Assembly (NCBI RefSeq): GCF_020532605.1
Contig: NZ_JAJATW010000012.1
Span: 30,900-94,899 of the forward strand
Direction of reading: 5' to 3'
Source: Marinomonas algarum
GTDB taxonomy: Bacteria > Pseudomonadota > Gammaproteobacteria > Pseudomonadales > Marinomonadaceae
Length of the DNA stretch: 64,000 bases
Shown here: positions 50,077-60,025 of the stretch, one piece after another
Layout of the letters: every line of letters begins with the position of its first letter
Position numbering within the stretch: position 1 is the stretch's first letter
Notes under the pieces: generated by a model
Databases searched by the model: none
What the model was told of the DNA's origin: nothing
The model's input: the letters and a program-made list of their open reading frames with translations, nothing else
Made by a program: the position numbers and the translations under genes

Positions 50077-52845
50077 TTGGCTACGGATTCTACAACTCAA
50101 ACTCCCATGATCTTGGTAGACGGTTCGTCTTACTTATACCGAGCGTTCCATGCGATTCCCCCGATGAGCACCAGCACGGGACACCCAACGAACGCGACCC
50201 GTGGTGTGATCAGCATGATCCGCAGCCTGATAAAAACCTACCCAGACTCTCCCATGGTGATCATTTTTGATGCCAAGGGCAAAACCTTTCGCGACGACAT
50301 TTACAGCGAATATAAAGCACAACGCCCGCCTATGCCTGACGACTTGCGCCCACAAATCGAGCCGATTCACCGCATGGTTGAAGCCATGGGCTTGCCGCTG
50401 GTCATTATTGACGGCGTAGAAGCCGACGACGTGATCGGCACCATCGCCAAACAAGTGGGCGAAACTGGCCGCGAGGTCGTCGTTTCAACGGGCGACAAAG
50501 ACATGGCGCAACTGGTCACCGACAAAGTCACCCTCGTCAACACTATGAACAACACGGTGATGGACATTCAAGGCGTGAAAGACAAGTTTGGTATTCCGCC
50601 TGAACTCATCATCGATTATTTGGCTTTAATGGGCGACAAAGTCGATAACATCCCTGGCGTACCGGGTGTCGGCGAGAAAACCGCGTTAGCCTTGTTACAA
50701 GGCTTGGGCAGCATTGAAACCATTTACACCCGCCTCGACGACATTGCCGCACTGGGCTTTCGTGGATCGAAAACCTTGGCGAAGAAAATGGCCGACAACA
50801 AGGACATGGCTGAGCTGTCTTACACCTTAGCAACCATTAAATGCGATGTTGAACTGCCCTTTAATGCCCTTGAGTTAAAAAACGGCGACGCCGACAAAGA
50901 TATGCTGAAAGAATGGTTCGCCAAGATGGAATTCAAAACTTGGTTGAGCGATCTAGATAAAGTACCCAGTGTTGAAGACGCCAGCGACACCGTTGCGAAC
51001 AACGATGGCCAAGCGGCCGCGCCCGTTGCATCGAATATCGAGGTGAATTACACCACCGTCTTCGACAAAGAGACCTTCGCGGCCTGGCTAGAAAAAATTC
51101 AAAATGCCGAACTCACCGCTTTTGATACTGAAACCACCAGCCTGAACTACATGGCCGCCGAACTGGTCGGCGTGTCTTTCTCGGTAGAGGCTGGTGTCGC
51201 GGCGTATGTGCCGTTCGCCCATGATTACGAAGGCGCACCCGAGCAGCTAGACCGTGATTGGGTATTAGAACAACTCAAACCTTGGCTCGAAGACGAGAAC
51301 CAAGCCAAAGTGGGTCAGCATTTAAAATACGATGCGAATGTACTGAATAATTACGATATCACCTTGCGCGGCATCGCCTACGACACCATGTTGGAATCCT
51401 ACGTGTACAACTCCGTCAGCTCCCGCCACGACATGGACACCCTAGCGAAAAAATTCCTCGATCATACTTGTGTCAGCTTTGAAGAACTTGCGGGTAAAGG
51501 CAAAAAGCAAAAAACCTTTAACGAAATCGACCTAGAGCAAGCGGCGTTTTATGCCGCCGAAGACGCCGACATCACCCTGCGCCTACACCAAGCTATTTGG
51601 CCACAAGTCGAGAAAACACCTGGCCTCGTCAGTGTTTTCAATGACATCGAGTGCCCTCTTGTGCCGGTATTGGCGAAAATGGAACAAACCGGCGCTTTAA
51701 TCGATCCAGAATTGTTGCACGCCCAAAGCGCAGAGATCGCCGGTAAATTACAAGAGCTGGAAATCAAAGCCCACGAACAAGCCGGTGAAAGCTTCAACTT
51801 GAGTTCACCCAAACAACTGCAAGTCATCTTGTTCGAAAAACAAGGTTTGCCAGTGATTAAGAAAACGCCAAAGGGTCAGCCATCAACGGCGGAGCCCATT
51901 TTGCAAGAATTGGCTGAAAATCATGAATTACCACGCTTGATCATGGAACACCGTACTCTGTCTAAGTTGAAGTCTACTTACACCGATAAACTGCCAGAAA
52001 TGATCCAGAAAACCGGCCGTATTCATACCTCGTACCATCAAGCGATCACCGCTACAGGGCGTTTGTCGTCTACCGATCCGAACTTACAAAACATCCCGAT
52101 CCGCTCGGCTGAAGGTCGTCGGATTCGTCAAGCCTTCGTTGCACCCACTGGCTACAAGCTGGTTGCGGCCGATTACTCGCAAGTCGAGCTGCGCATCATG
52201 GCGCATCTGTCCCAAGATAAAGGCTTGCTTGATGCCTTCACCAAAGACGCCGATGTGCATAAAGCCACCGCCGCGGAAGTCTTCGAGGTATCGTTAGATG
52301 AGGTGACCACAGAACAACGCCGCCGCGCCAAAGCCATCAACTTTGGTTTGATCTACGGCATGTCAGCGTTTGGTTTAGCGAAGCAACTGGGTATTAGCCG
52401 CCCAGAAGCCGCGAAATACATTCAGCGTTATTTCGAGCGCTACCCAGGCGTGCAGCAGTACATGGAAAACACCCGCGAAGGCGCGAAAGAAAAAGGCTTT
52501 GTGGAAACCATCTACGGCCGCCGATTATACCTTCCAGACATCAAAGCAAAAAACGCCATGATGCGCCAAGCCGCCGAACGCACCGCGATCAATGCGCCGA
52601 TGCAAGGCTCCGCCGCCGACATTATCAAACGCGCCATGATCAAAATGCACAACTGGCTCGCCGACACCGACCTAGACGTGAAAATGATCCTGCAGGTGCA
52701 CGATGAATTGATCTTTGAAGTAGCGGAAAAAGACCTAGAAGAAGCTCAGGCTAAAATCACAGACGTCATGCAAAACAGCAGCAAAATCGACGTGCCATTA
52801 TTGGTCGAAGCTGGAATTGGAGACAACTGGGACGAAGCACATTAA
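50077..52845 (+). CDS. polA: DNA polymerase I
   Basis: Pol I fills gaps and removes RNA primers. The 922-residue protein has all three domains: the 5' nuclease (ILVDGSSYLYRAFHAIPPM at the start, then DKDMAQLV), an active 3'-5' exonuclease (FDTETTSL and YAAEDADITLRL), and the polymerase with motif A (DYSQVELRIMAHLSQD), motif B (RRRAKAINFGLIYGMSAFGL) and motif C (VHDELIFEV). The start is TTG 50077, after AGAGGT; alignment to E. coli favours it over ATG 50107. Confidence 0.97.
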   Translation: MATDSTTQTPMILVDGSSYLYRAFHAIPPMSTSTGHPTNATRGVISMIRSLIKTYPDSPMVIIFDAKGKTFRDDIYSEYKAQRPPMPDDLRPQIEPIHRMVEAMGLPLVIIDGVEADDVIGTIAKQVGETGREVVVSTGDKDMAQLVTDKVTLVNTMNNTVMDIQGVKDKFGIPPELIIDYLALMGDKVDNIPGVPGVGEKTALALLQGLGSIETIYTRLDDIAALGFRGSKTLAKKMADNKDMAELSYTLATIKCDVELPFNALELKNGDADKDMLKEWFAKMEFKTWLSDLDKVPSVEDASDTVANNDGQAAAPVASNIEVNYTTVFDKETFAAWLEKIQNAELTAFDTETTSLNYMAAELVGVSFSVEAGVAAYVPFAHDYEGAPEQLDRDWVLEQLKPWLEDENQAKVGQHLKYDANVLNNYDITLRGIAYDTMLESYVYNSVSSRHDMDTLAKKFLDHTCVSFEELAGKGKKQKTFNEIDLEQAAFYAAEDADITLRLHQAIWPQVEKTPGLVSVFNDIECPLVPVLAKMEQTGALIDPELLHAQSAEIAGKLQELEIKAHEQAGESFNLSSPKQLQVILFEKQGLPVIKKTPKGQPSTAEPILQELAENHELPRLIMEHRTLSKLKSTYTDKLPEMIQKTGRIHTSYHQAITATGRLSSTDPNLQNIPIRSAEGRRIRQAFVAPTGYKLVAADYSQVELRIMAHLSQDKGLLDAFTKDADVHKATAAEVFEVSLDEVTTEQRRRAKAINFGLIYGMSAFGLAKQLGISRPEAAKYIQRYFERYPGVQQYMENTREGAKEKGFVETIYGRRLYLPDIKAKNAMMRQAAERTAINAPMQGSAADIIKRAMIKMHNWLADTDLDVKMILQVHDELIFEVAEKDLEEAQAKITDVMQNSSKIDVPLLVEAGIGDNWDEAH

Positions 52846-52856
52846 GCGCTCGGACT

Positions 52857-52937
52857 AAAAAGAGGTCAGATCTCTTAAATACCAAATCAGGTAGCAATTA
52901 ACATGGATATTATTTTTAAGGGATCTGGCCCCCTTTC
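52857..52937. repeat. REP-like palindromic element
   Basis: Two imperfectly complementary arms, 52857-52881 and 52911-52937, could fold into a long stem of about 25 bp. Both contain the CAGATCYCTTAAA-like core. The form suggests a REP/BIME unit of the type spread by RAYT transposases. It starts 11 bp past the polA stop and may end its transcript. Confidence 0.6.
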
Positions 52938-52943
52938 CAAAAC

Positions 52944-53042
52944 GAGCAATACTATGCTCAAAAATAACGCTATACGATATTTTTGAGCAATTTATTTCTC
53001 AAAATCATCTTATAAAGACTATAATGAGCAAAACTATGCTCA
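52944..53042 (+). promoter_or_regulatory. Operators and promoter of the hip-like pair
   Basis: Two near-identical palindromes, 52944-52959 and 53026-53041, read GAGCAWWACTATGCTC, and a third inverted repeat, TTTTGAG-10-CTCAAAA, lies at 52981-53004. A TATAAT at 53020-53025 with TTCTCA 18 bp upstream is a likely promoter. The last palindrome sits at the transcript start, as expected of autorepression by the HipB-like protein. Confidence 0.65.
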
Positions 53043-53054
53043 CATAGGTATTCG

Positions 53055-54380
53055 ATGAAAACACTCACTATTCAAGCTCTGACTCAACAGCAATGGCACG
53101 ATATCGCGACATTGAAGCTACTCCACCCTAAAAAAGGGAGTGCCAGCCCAAGCTGCCTTGGTTATGAGTTTGAATATTCTGTCGAGTGGTTAGACTGTAA
53201 TGATGAACACGCTTGTAGCTTAGTGCTACCGGTGCAAATTATGATTGAACATGAAGCTGATCGTTGGTTTGGTTTTTTAGAAGACATTGTTCCCGCTGGC
53301 GCAGCTCGGCGTTATCTAATCGATTCCTGGGGGCTTCAAGGACTTTCTGCTGGTGAACAAGATACCGCTCTATTAGAAAAAGGCACTATCGCACCTGTTG
53401 GCAATTTGAGAGTTAAAGAGTCGCTTCCCAGCTTACCTGCTGATTCTACCCTTCACCTTCGTAAGTTTCATTTAAATGATGTGGTCGAACGGGATTCAAA
53501 CTTTCTGGAATACGCTCAAGAAATGGGAGCAATTAGTGGGGGTGCGACTGGTGCAGGTGGCGAAGCACCCAAGCTATTACTGCGCTGTTCTGAGCAAGAT
53601 GAAGTCTGGATTGATACCTTTCAAGAGCAACACGATATTGCCGATAGGCATTACTTAGTGAAATTCCCACGAGGTCGAAAGACACAAGACGATTGCGATA
53701 TTTTACGAGCGGAATATCACTTCTATCATGAATTAACGAATATGGGATTTAATACAATTAGTACAGAGAAAATGAAGCTAATCGAAGGTAGTCGTTATCC
53801 TTCTCTTTGGCTGCCAAGGTTTGATACTCATTGGAATAAACACCACTGGGAACGCTACGGCTTGGAATCTATTTTTTCTGTATTAAACAAACCGGCGGGA
53901 AGCTACCTTAATCACTTTGATGTCATCCGTTCTGTGTGCGCTTTGCTAAAAAGACAATCAGTAGAGTTTGATACTACTCGGTTTGTTTGCGAATGGTTAA
54001 CACGTGACCTACTAAACATTGCTTTTGGAAACTCTGATAATCATGGTCGTAATACCGCACTTCTTAAAAAGCCTAGCGAAATTTGGCTATCCCCTATTTA
54101 TGATTTTGCACCAATGAAAGTAGATCCTGAAGGTGTTACTAGAACAACAAAATGGGGGCCTCCATTTGAAGAAGGCGGAGAGTACCGCTGGCAATCTATC
54201 ACTGAAGAACTTGGCGACTTATGCCCGAATGAAAACTCATTATCGGCATTAAAACAAACAGCAAGTCGACTAATTGGTTTACAGCAACGCTTGGAAGCAA
54301 AGGGGGTTCCTGAACGAATTCTAGAGGTTATCCAAGTCAAATGGCTAGAAACAAAACTCACCCGTTGGGGGCTTTTATGA
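53055..54380 (+). CDS. HipA-family kinase toxin
   Basis: This 441-residue protein matches the HipA family of serine/threonine kinases, which in E. coli phosphorylate glutamyl-tRNA synthetase and cause persistence. The glycine-rich GATGAGGEAPKLLLR, the catalytic FGNSDNHGRNTALL and the metal-binding SPIYDFAP are all present, so it looks active. The helix-turn-helix partner follows, its ATG overlapping the toxin stop (ATGA), which reverses the usual antitoxin-first order. The substrate is unknown. Confidence 0.85.
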   Translation: MKTLTIQALTQQQWHDIATLKLLHPKKGSASPSCLGYEFEYSVEWLDCNDEHACSLVLPVQIMIEHEADRWFGFLEDIVPAGAARRYLIDSWGLQGLSAGEQDTALLEKGTIAPVGNLRVKESLPSLPADSTLHLRKFHLNDVVERDSNFLEYAQEMGAISGGATGAGGEAPKLLLRCSEQDEVWIDTFQEQHDIADRHYLVKFPRGRKTQDDCDILRAEYHFYHELTNMGFNTISTEKMKLIEGSRYPSLWLPRFDTHWNKHHWERYGLESIFSVLNKPAGSYLNHFDVIRSVCALLKRQSVEFDTTRFVCEWLTRDLLNIAFGNSDNHGRNTALLKKPSEIWLSPIYDFAPMKVDPEGVTRTTKWGPPFEEGGEYRWQSITEELGDLCPNENSLSALKQTASRLIGLQQRLEAKGVPERILEVIQVKWLETKLTRWGLL

Positions 54381-54709
54381 GCATGACAGCAGAACAACGC
54401 CAAGCTTTATTAGTAGAGCTTCTACAACAGCATATATTAGGTGAGCTCACCCAAGGACAGATGTTAAAACGCCTTCGTAAAGAAGTGCTTGGTTTTTCTC
54501 AAACTCGCTATGCAGAGTTAGTTGGCGTCAGCCGTCGCACTTTAACAGATATTGAACAAGACAAGAGTCGTCAGGTTCAGAGTATTATCGATAAAGTATT
54601 TAAACCGCTTGGAATGAAATCTGGGCTCACGCCGATTCATCCACATGTCGCTAGGCATGTTATGAACATCAGCTCATCGACAATAGATGAACAGCAAACA
54701 GTCCGTTAG
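54377..54709 (+). CDS. HipB-like HTH antitoxin
   Basis: A 110-residue protein has a central helix-turn-helix (LGFSQTRYAELVGVSRRTLT, then DIEQDKSRQ). I start at ATG 54377, four bases overlapping the toxin gene. It is expected to bind and neutralise the kinase and to repress the operon through the upstream palindromes. The C-terminal tail (HVARHVMNISSSTIDEQQ) might mediate toxin binding or turnover. Confidence 0.8.
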   Translation: MSMTAEQRQALLVELLQQHILGELTQGQMLKRLRKEVLGFSQTRYAELVGVSRRTLTDIEQDKSRQVQSIIDKVFKPLGMKSGLTPIHPHVARHVMNISSSTIDEQQTVR

Positions 54710-54968
54710 TAAGCTATTGTGTAAGCCTGTGACATGAAGAATTAAGAAGATAACCTACCCTAAACAGACTCATCTGCAAGTGATTTCATTGAATGTGTAA
54801 TTTTGTAGCAATCATTCAATAAACGCACCGTGTCACTAGTTAGAGCGTTATACTCAGCGCCCTGGTTAGCATGCTGAAAAATGATAATAACAAGGACGCT
54901 GTCGAGAGTTTGCTAAGCCCCCAATACGCTTTTGCGTCACTTTTTATCACTTATGACAGAGTTCTATT
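54710..54968. other. 259-bp intergenic region before chemoreceptor
   Basis: I see no ORF, tRNA, clear promoter or repeat in this spacer between the hip-like pair and the chemoreceptor gene. It is AT-rich. No strong Shine-Dalgarno sequence precedes the chemoreceptor start. Confidence 0.4.
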
Positions 54969-56591
54969 ATGACCATTAATTCTCGCCTCATCATTGGCTT
55001 TGGCACCACACTGATAATGACCGTCATTATCGCCGTGATCGCTATCAATCAAGTCAATTTTATCGATACCACCATTTCACAAATCACCGATGTGAATTCT
55101 GTGAAGCAGCGCTACGCTATTAACTTCCGTGGCAGTGTGCACGATCGAGCTATCGCCGTTCGCGATGTTGTCTTAGCAAGAGACGAGAGGGAGCTCAACA
55201 CCGCTTTAGACGATATTGTTGAGTTAGATCGCTTTTATCAAGAGTCAGCGAAGAAGTTGACGCCAGTCAAACTGCCCATGTCAGCGCAAGAAAAAGCGCT
55301 CTACGAAGACATACAACGCATTGAGAAAAAGACCTTACCGCTTATCGCTCAAGTCATTCAGGCAAAAAAGAGTAATGATATGATCGCGGCCAACGCCCTA
55401 TTATTAGATGATGCAAAGCCCGCTTTCACTGAGTGGTTAGCCGCTATTAACGCCTTCATCAATCTTGAGGAAAAAGCCAATCAAGTCGCTACCATTGATA
55501 CGCGACAGGTGTCTGGCTCCTTTCAAAACTGGATGATTGCTCTGACCAGTGCCGCGATTCTTATCGGTCTCAGCGTGGCGTATTTGATCAGTCGACGTAT
55601 CAAGAACTCTGTAGGGGCTGAACCCTATGCAGCGGCCAATGTGATTGCAAAAATAGCCAAGGGAGATTTGACGACCCCGGTTTCTTCTCATTACCCAGAC
55701 AGCATAATGTCCTCAGTTGAGGTCATGCAAAAGCAGATTGTGACCATTGTAAACAGTATCATCACCTCATCGTCTGAGCTATCACAACGCTCAGCGACAG
55801 TGGCTTCCGGTACGAATCAATCGCTCATCTCTGCTGATAATCAACTGACTTACACCAACTCGACCGTCAGCAAACTGATGGAAATGAATAATAGCATTAA
55901 TGCAATATCTGACCGCGTACGCGAAACCGAGAGCAACTCCAACATCACCGCTGAATTATCGAAAAAAGGCCAAGTTGCGGTACAAAAAGTGGCGACTGAA
56001 ATTGAAAAAGTATCCGCTACCGTAAAAGCCACCGTGGAACAAGTAAACCAACTTGAGGCTCGTACTCACAGTATTGGTGATATTGTGAATGTGATTCGCG
56101 GTATTTCAGAACAGACCAATTTGCTAGCGCTTAATGCGGCAATCGAAGCCGCTAGAGCCGGCGAAACAGGTCGCGGTTTTGCTGTGGTCGCCGATGAAGT
56201 ACGCAATCTAGCCAAACGCACGGGTGATGCGACGGCGGACATTGAAACAATGATTCTGCAAGTTCAAGAGGAAACCAAAGCCTCGGTGCAAGTCATGGAA
56301 GCCACCGTTCCACAAGTCGAAAATGGTCTAGCATTAACCAATGAAGCCAGCTCTCTATTGAACGATATTCAGCAACAATCTAAAGACTCTTTGGCAAAAG
56401 TACTTGAAGTCGTTGCCGCCACGTCACAGCAAGTTGTCACTATCTCAGAGATCAATCACGAGATCCAAAAAGTGGCGGATATGTCAAAAGAGACCAGCCT
56501 GGCGTTACAAACTAATGCGAGTGAAACCTTAGCATTGCAGCAGTTATCAGAAACGCTTAAACACGATATTAACTACTTTAAAGTAACCTGA
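54969..56591 (+). CDS. Methyl-accepting chemotaxis protein
   Basis: A 540-residue chemoreceptor has a first span (about residues 7-27), a four-helix-bundle sensor domain, a second span (about 187-207), a HAMP-like region with [20 protein letters not shown], and the invariant tip [20 protein letters not shown]. The sensed compound cannot be inferred. It is unlinked to other chemotaxis genes. Confidence 0.93.
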   Translation: MTINSRLIIGFGTTLIMTVIIAVIAINQVNFIDTTISQITDVNSVKQRYAINFRGSVHDRAIAVRDVVLARDERELNTALDDIVELDRFYQESAKKLTPVKLPMSAQEKALYEDIQRIEKKTLPLIAQVIQAKKSNDMIAANALLLDDAKPAFTEWLAAINAFINLEEKANQVATIDTRQVSGSFQNWMIALTSAAILIGLSVAYLISRRIKNSVGAEPYAAANVIAKIAKGDLTTPVSSHYPDSIMSSVEVMQKQIVTIVNSIITSSSELSQRSATVASGTNQSLISADNQLTYTNSTVSKLMEMNNSINAISDRVRETESNSNITAELSKKGQVAVQKVATEIEKVSATVKATVEQVNQLEARTHSIGDIVNVIRGISEQTNLLALNAAIEAARAGETGRGFAVVADEVRNLAKRTGDATADIETMILQVQEETKASVQVMEATVPQVENGLALTNEASSLLNDIQQQSKDSLAKVLEVVAATSQQVVTISEINHEIQKVADMSKETSLALQTNASETLALQQLSETLKHDINYFKVT

Positions 56592-56644
56592 TTCACTGTT
56601 TTCTATTCACTATGCTAGAAGAGCTGATAGCTACTTTAGAAAAT

Positions 56645-57106
56645 TCACTCTCCATCAGCTTGTTTGACGTTTGATGTTATCGGCATAAGAGTCAAACGCT
56701 GGTCACCTGACGCATCAAAAATAGTCAGGCTACCATTGGGGTGTTGCTGAAATTTAGCCGCGGCATTTAATGCGGCTAAAAATCGCTGCTCTTGCATCGA
56801 AATAGCCTCGGCACATAAACGACGAGTAGAAGCCGGTTGTAACACTGTCAGTTGGTTGCCATTCTGCTCTAACGCAGCAGTGTATTGGTTGCATCCTGTA
56901 TAGCCACTGATTCGGCTCTCTTGTGGAAACTGTACCGTCAGCTGGCTAAAATCAATCACACCACCGGCGTCAATGTCTTCTACCTGCCAGTTACCTTGCA
57001 AGTCGGGTGTATGCAATGTGGCGTCAGTGGCCTGTTGCTGAGACTGGCAACCGAACAATGCCATACCCGCGACACTCAAACAGATGACTAAAGCTCGTTT
57101 ATCCAT
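56645..57106 (-). CDS. META-domain lipoprotein (HslJ-like)
   Basis: A 153-residue protein begins with a lipoprotein signal ending LFGC (Cys20). The mature part is one META domain with the GNWQVEDIDAGGVIDFSQLT, SGYTGCNQYTAAL and ALNAAAKFQ regions. META/HslJ proteins are linked to heat shock and novobiocin resistance in E. coli; the role is not known here. It lies 13 bp past the YdjM-like gene and may be transcribed with it. Confidence 0.85.
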   Translation of the reverse strand: MDKRALVICLSVAGMALFGCQSQQQATDATLHTPDLQGNWQVEDIDAGGVIDFSQLTVQFPQESRISGYTGCNQYTAALEQNGNQLTVLQPASTRRLCAEAISMQEQRFLAALNAAAKFQQHPNGSLTIFDASGDQRLTLMPITSNVKQADGE

Positions 57107-57119
57107 CTTTACCTCTTAT

Positions 57120-57815
57120 TCACTTAAAATAATGCAACCCATCAGAAACGGCAGCGGACAGCAGTTGCCCTAATGTATTCAACCAATACTCTGGGCTTGG
57201 GCTAAAAAAATAGCCAATGACACAACCAAAGACCAGCACTAATGACGCCAGCGGTTCACTCCAGTCTGTCAGTTTCAATGCCGTACCAAACGAACGTTTT
57301 ATCCGCATACCAGAAAGATCAATGCTGTACATTTCATCGAGTATTAAATGGATGGTGGCGCCAATAAAAATAAAGCCACCGATACCCCATGCAGTCTTTT
57401 CTGACAAATGAAAGAAATGATGTGCAATAGGCACCGACACAGCAGCAAACATCAAATTTGCTAGCACGCTGTGCAATGCTCCTCTGTGCACCGTCAACGC
57501 TTCAAACACCCACCGCACTGGAAAACGAACAAGAATATAAGCCGTAACAGCAGAAAATAGCACTTCCCAGTGAGGCAGTCTATGTAACCAAGTCATGACG
57601 ACTAACCCGGCCACTAATGCGCCAAACAAACGAAACACCAATCGGATAGCAATGGACTCGTCGGCATCGATATCAGGTAACATACCGCCAAAGGTACCCG
57701 CTATGGCATACAGCACAGCGTCATTCATGCTGGCCATTCCCAGTACAAAGGTCGCACCAGCCAAAGGCACACTGAGCACAGCCGCCACAGTAACATGAGT
57801 ATTAAAATTCGCCAT
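57120..57815 (-). CDS. YdjM-like membrane-bound metal-dependent hydrolase family
   Basis: A 231-residue integral membrane protein starts MANFNTHVTVAAVLSVPLAG and carries the histidine-aspartate pattern NTH, GGMLPDIDADES and HRGALHSVL of the YdjM/DUF457 family, with the later HLILDEMYSIDLSG. Such proteins are called metal-dependent hydrolases, but a reaction is not proven. It lies just before the META lipoprotein. Confidence 0.82.
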   Translation of the reverse strand: MANFNTHVTVAAVLSVPLAGATFVLGMASMNDAVLYAIAGTFGGMLPDIDADESIAIRLVFRLFGALVAGLVVMTWLHRLPHWEVLFSAVTAYILVRFPVRWVFEALTVHRGALHSVLANLMFAAVSVPIAHHFFHLSEKTAWGIGGFIFIGATIHLILDEMYSIDLSGMRIKRSFGTALKLTDWSEPLASLVLVFGCVIGYFFSPSPEYWLNTLGQLLSAAVSDGLHYFK

Positions 57816-58018
57816 TTAATATTGTCCTTTCTCTATTTTACTGTGACTGATGACTGAATGTTCATCTTGAACCACCCACAGTCGGCGCATATTACAGGAA
57901 CAAAGATCGAAAAGGAGCCAGACAAAACCAGGTTCGCTTTCTTTTCGTAAAGTACACATGACTCAGAGCGCGACAGCTCACTAAAATTCCATTACAACAT
58001 TGATGATTAACAGCAACC

Positions 58019-58165
58019 ATGGCACACAAAAAACCAAATCTACCTGAAAAAACCTGTCCTGTTTGTCAGCGCCCTTTTACGTGGCGTAAGAAATGGGAAC
58101 GTGATTGGCCTCAAGTAAAATACTGCTCTGAACGCTGTAAACGTGCTGGGAAAAAACTTATGTAA
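58019..58165 (+). CDS. DUF2256 small zinc-finger-like protein
   Basis: A 48-residue ORF starts [20 protein letters not shown] and has four cysteines as CPVC and CSERC, then a basic tail. This matches the DUF2256 family, whose members often lie near cryptochrome/photolyase genes; none is visible here. The function is unknown. The ATG is weakly preceded by ribosome-binding sequence. Confidence 0.82.
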   Translation: MAHKKPNLPEKTCPVCQRPFTWRKKWERDWPQVKYCSERCKRAGKKLM

Positions 58166-58222
58166 GATACGGCAGAACAAGATATACAAGATGGCCCAAT
58201 ACCATTCACAGTTTCTTTATGT

Positions 58223-58258
58223 ACAAAAAAAGCCGCGTATCCCTCGATAGCGGCTTTC
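58223..58258 (-). terminator. Terminator after ettA
   Basis: On the minus strand AAAGCCGC and GCGGCTTT pair, with an inner TATC/GATA stem, followed by seven Ts. It starts 25 bp past the ettA stop and may also stop the DUF2256 transcript from the other side. Confidence 0.85.
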
Positions 58259-58282
58259 CTTCACCCATTTTACTCAGTGCTA

Positions 58283-59944
58283 CTACGCATCAATACGCTT
58301 GTATTTGATACGCGTTGGTGTCGCTTCGTTGCCAGTACGTTGTTTGTAGTCGGCTTCGTATTCTGCATAGTTACCTTCAAAGAAGACCGCTTTAGAATCG
58401 CCTTCGTATGCCAAAATATGCGTGGCAATGCGGTCAAGAAACCAACGGTCATGGGAAATAACAATCGCGGCACCTGGGAAGGCCAATAGCGCGTCTTCTA
58501 GAGCACGCAATGTTTCTACGTCAAGGTCGTTAGTCGGCTCATCCAATAGCAAGACGTTGCCACCTTCTTTAAGCAATTTCGCAAGGTGCAAACGGTTACG
58601 CTCACCACCAGACAAGTGCTTAACGAGTTTTTGTTGATCTGACCCTTTGAAGTTAAAACGACCGATATAAGCACGAGACGGCACTTTGTAATTGTGCACC
58701 GTGATCATGTCTTGGCCGTCGGCAATTTCTTCAAAGACTGTTTTATCACCGTCCAGTTCACGCATTTGATCAACGTAAGCAAGCTGTACGGTTTCACCAA
58801 GCGTAACAGAGCCGGTATCAGGCTGCTCAATACCTGCGACCATTTTGAACAGAGTCGATTTACCTGCGCCGTTACCACCCACAACCCCCACAATCGCGCC
58901 TTGTGGCACGACCATGTTGAAGTCTTCTAGCAGCATCTTGTGCTCGAAACTTTTGCTAACGCCTTCGATTTCGATCACTTTTGAGCCAAGACGAGGTCCT
59001 GGTGGGATGTACAATTCGTTGGTTTCGTTACGATCTTGGAACTCTTGAGAATTCATCTCTTCAAAGCGAGCCAAACGTGCTTTTGATTTCGACTGACGAC
59101 CCTTGGCATTTTGACGCACCCACTCAAGTTCCGATTTAATGGCTTTCTGGTGAGAAGCTTGCTGCTTCGCTTCGCTGGCTAGACGCGCGTCTTTTTGTTC
59201 CAACCAAGAAGAGTAGTTGCCTTCGTATGGAATACCGTGACCACGGTCAAGTTCTAAAATCCAACCCGCCGCGTTATCTAGGAAGTAACGGTCATGGGTA
59301 ATAGCGACCACTGTGCCTGGGTAATCTTTCAAGAAACGCTCAAGCCAAGCTACGGACTCCGCATCCAAATGGTTGGTTGGCTCGTCTAGTAGGATCATGT
59401 CTGGCTTGTTTAGCAATAGACGACAAAGGGCGACACGACGACGCTCACCACCAGATAGATGTTCTACTTTTGCGTCCCAATGAGGAAGACGAAGTGCATC
59501 TGCGGCCACTTCTAGTGCGCGCTCTAGATTGTGACCTTCTTTTGCCTCAATTAGGGCTTCTAATTGACCTTGCTCTTTCGCCAACGCATCAAAGTCGGCA
59601 TCGGGCTCAGCGTATTCTGCGTAAACTTGATCCAGGCGCGCCATAGCATCAATGACATCGGCAAACGCTTCTTCAACAATGCCTCGCACGTTTTTTTCAG
59701 GGTCAAGGTGAGGCTCTTGCTCTAGATAACCGATTTTGATTCCCGGCATAGGTCGCGCTTCACCATTATGCTCGGTATCAACGCCTGCCATAATACGCAA
59801 TAATGTGGATTTACCCGAACCATTCAGGCCCAACACACCAATCTTGGCACCAGGAAAAAATGAAAGAGAAATGTCTTTAAGAATTTCGCGCTTAGGTGGA
59901 ACAACTTTCCCTACGCGATTCATGCTGTATACAAACTGAGCCAT
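58283..59944 (-). CDS. ettA: Energy-dependent translational throttle protein EttA
   Basis: EttA is an ABC-F ATPase that binds the ribosomal E site and gates entry into elongation according to the energy state. The 553-residue protein has two ABC domains ([12 protein letters not shown] and VGGNGAGKSTLF), signatures LSGGERRRVALCRLLL and LSGGERNRLHLAKLL, Walker B glutamates in LLDEPTNHLD and LLDEPTNDLD, and no membrane domain. Length and N-terminal MAQFVYSMNRVGKVVPPKRE match EttA. Confidence 0.96.
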   Translation of the reverse strand: MAQFVYSMNRVGKVVPPKREILKDISLSFFPGAKIGVLGLNGSGKSTLLRIMAGVDTEHNGEARPMPGIKIGYLEQEPHLDPEKNVRGIVEEAFADVIDAMARLDQVYAEYAEPDADFDALAKEQGQLEALIEAKEGHNLERALEVAADALRLPHWDAKVEHLSGGERRRVALCRLLLNKPDMILLDEPTNHLDAESVAWLERFLKDYPGTVVAITHDRYFLDNAAGWILELDRGHGIPYEGNYSSWLEQKDARLASEAKQQASHQKAIKSELEWVRQNAKGRQSKSKARLARFEEMNSQEFQDRNETNELYIPPGPRLGSKVIEIEGVSKSFEHKMLLEDFNMVVPQGAIVGVVGGNGAGKSTLFKMVAGIEQPDTGSVTLGETVQLAYVDQMRELDGDKTVFEEIADGQDMITVHNYKVPSRAYIGRFNFKGSDQQKLVKHLSGGERNRLHLAKLLKEGGNVLLLDEPTNDLDVETLRALEDALLAFPGAAIVISHDRWFLDRIATHILAYEGDSKAVFFEGNYAEYEADYKQRTGNEATPTRIKYKRIDA

Positions 59945-60025
59945 AAAGAATCAACTTATCCTATGAGTAATAAAAATGAATGAATATTGTGCCTAAAAAG
60001 TGCGGTAACAATAGCACAATTCTCG

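Noticed and set aside
54710..54968. Possible attachment site or integron-like repeat after the hip-like pair
   Set aside because: No tRNA fragment, direct repeat of the polA end or integrase was found, so an integration site cannot be supported.
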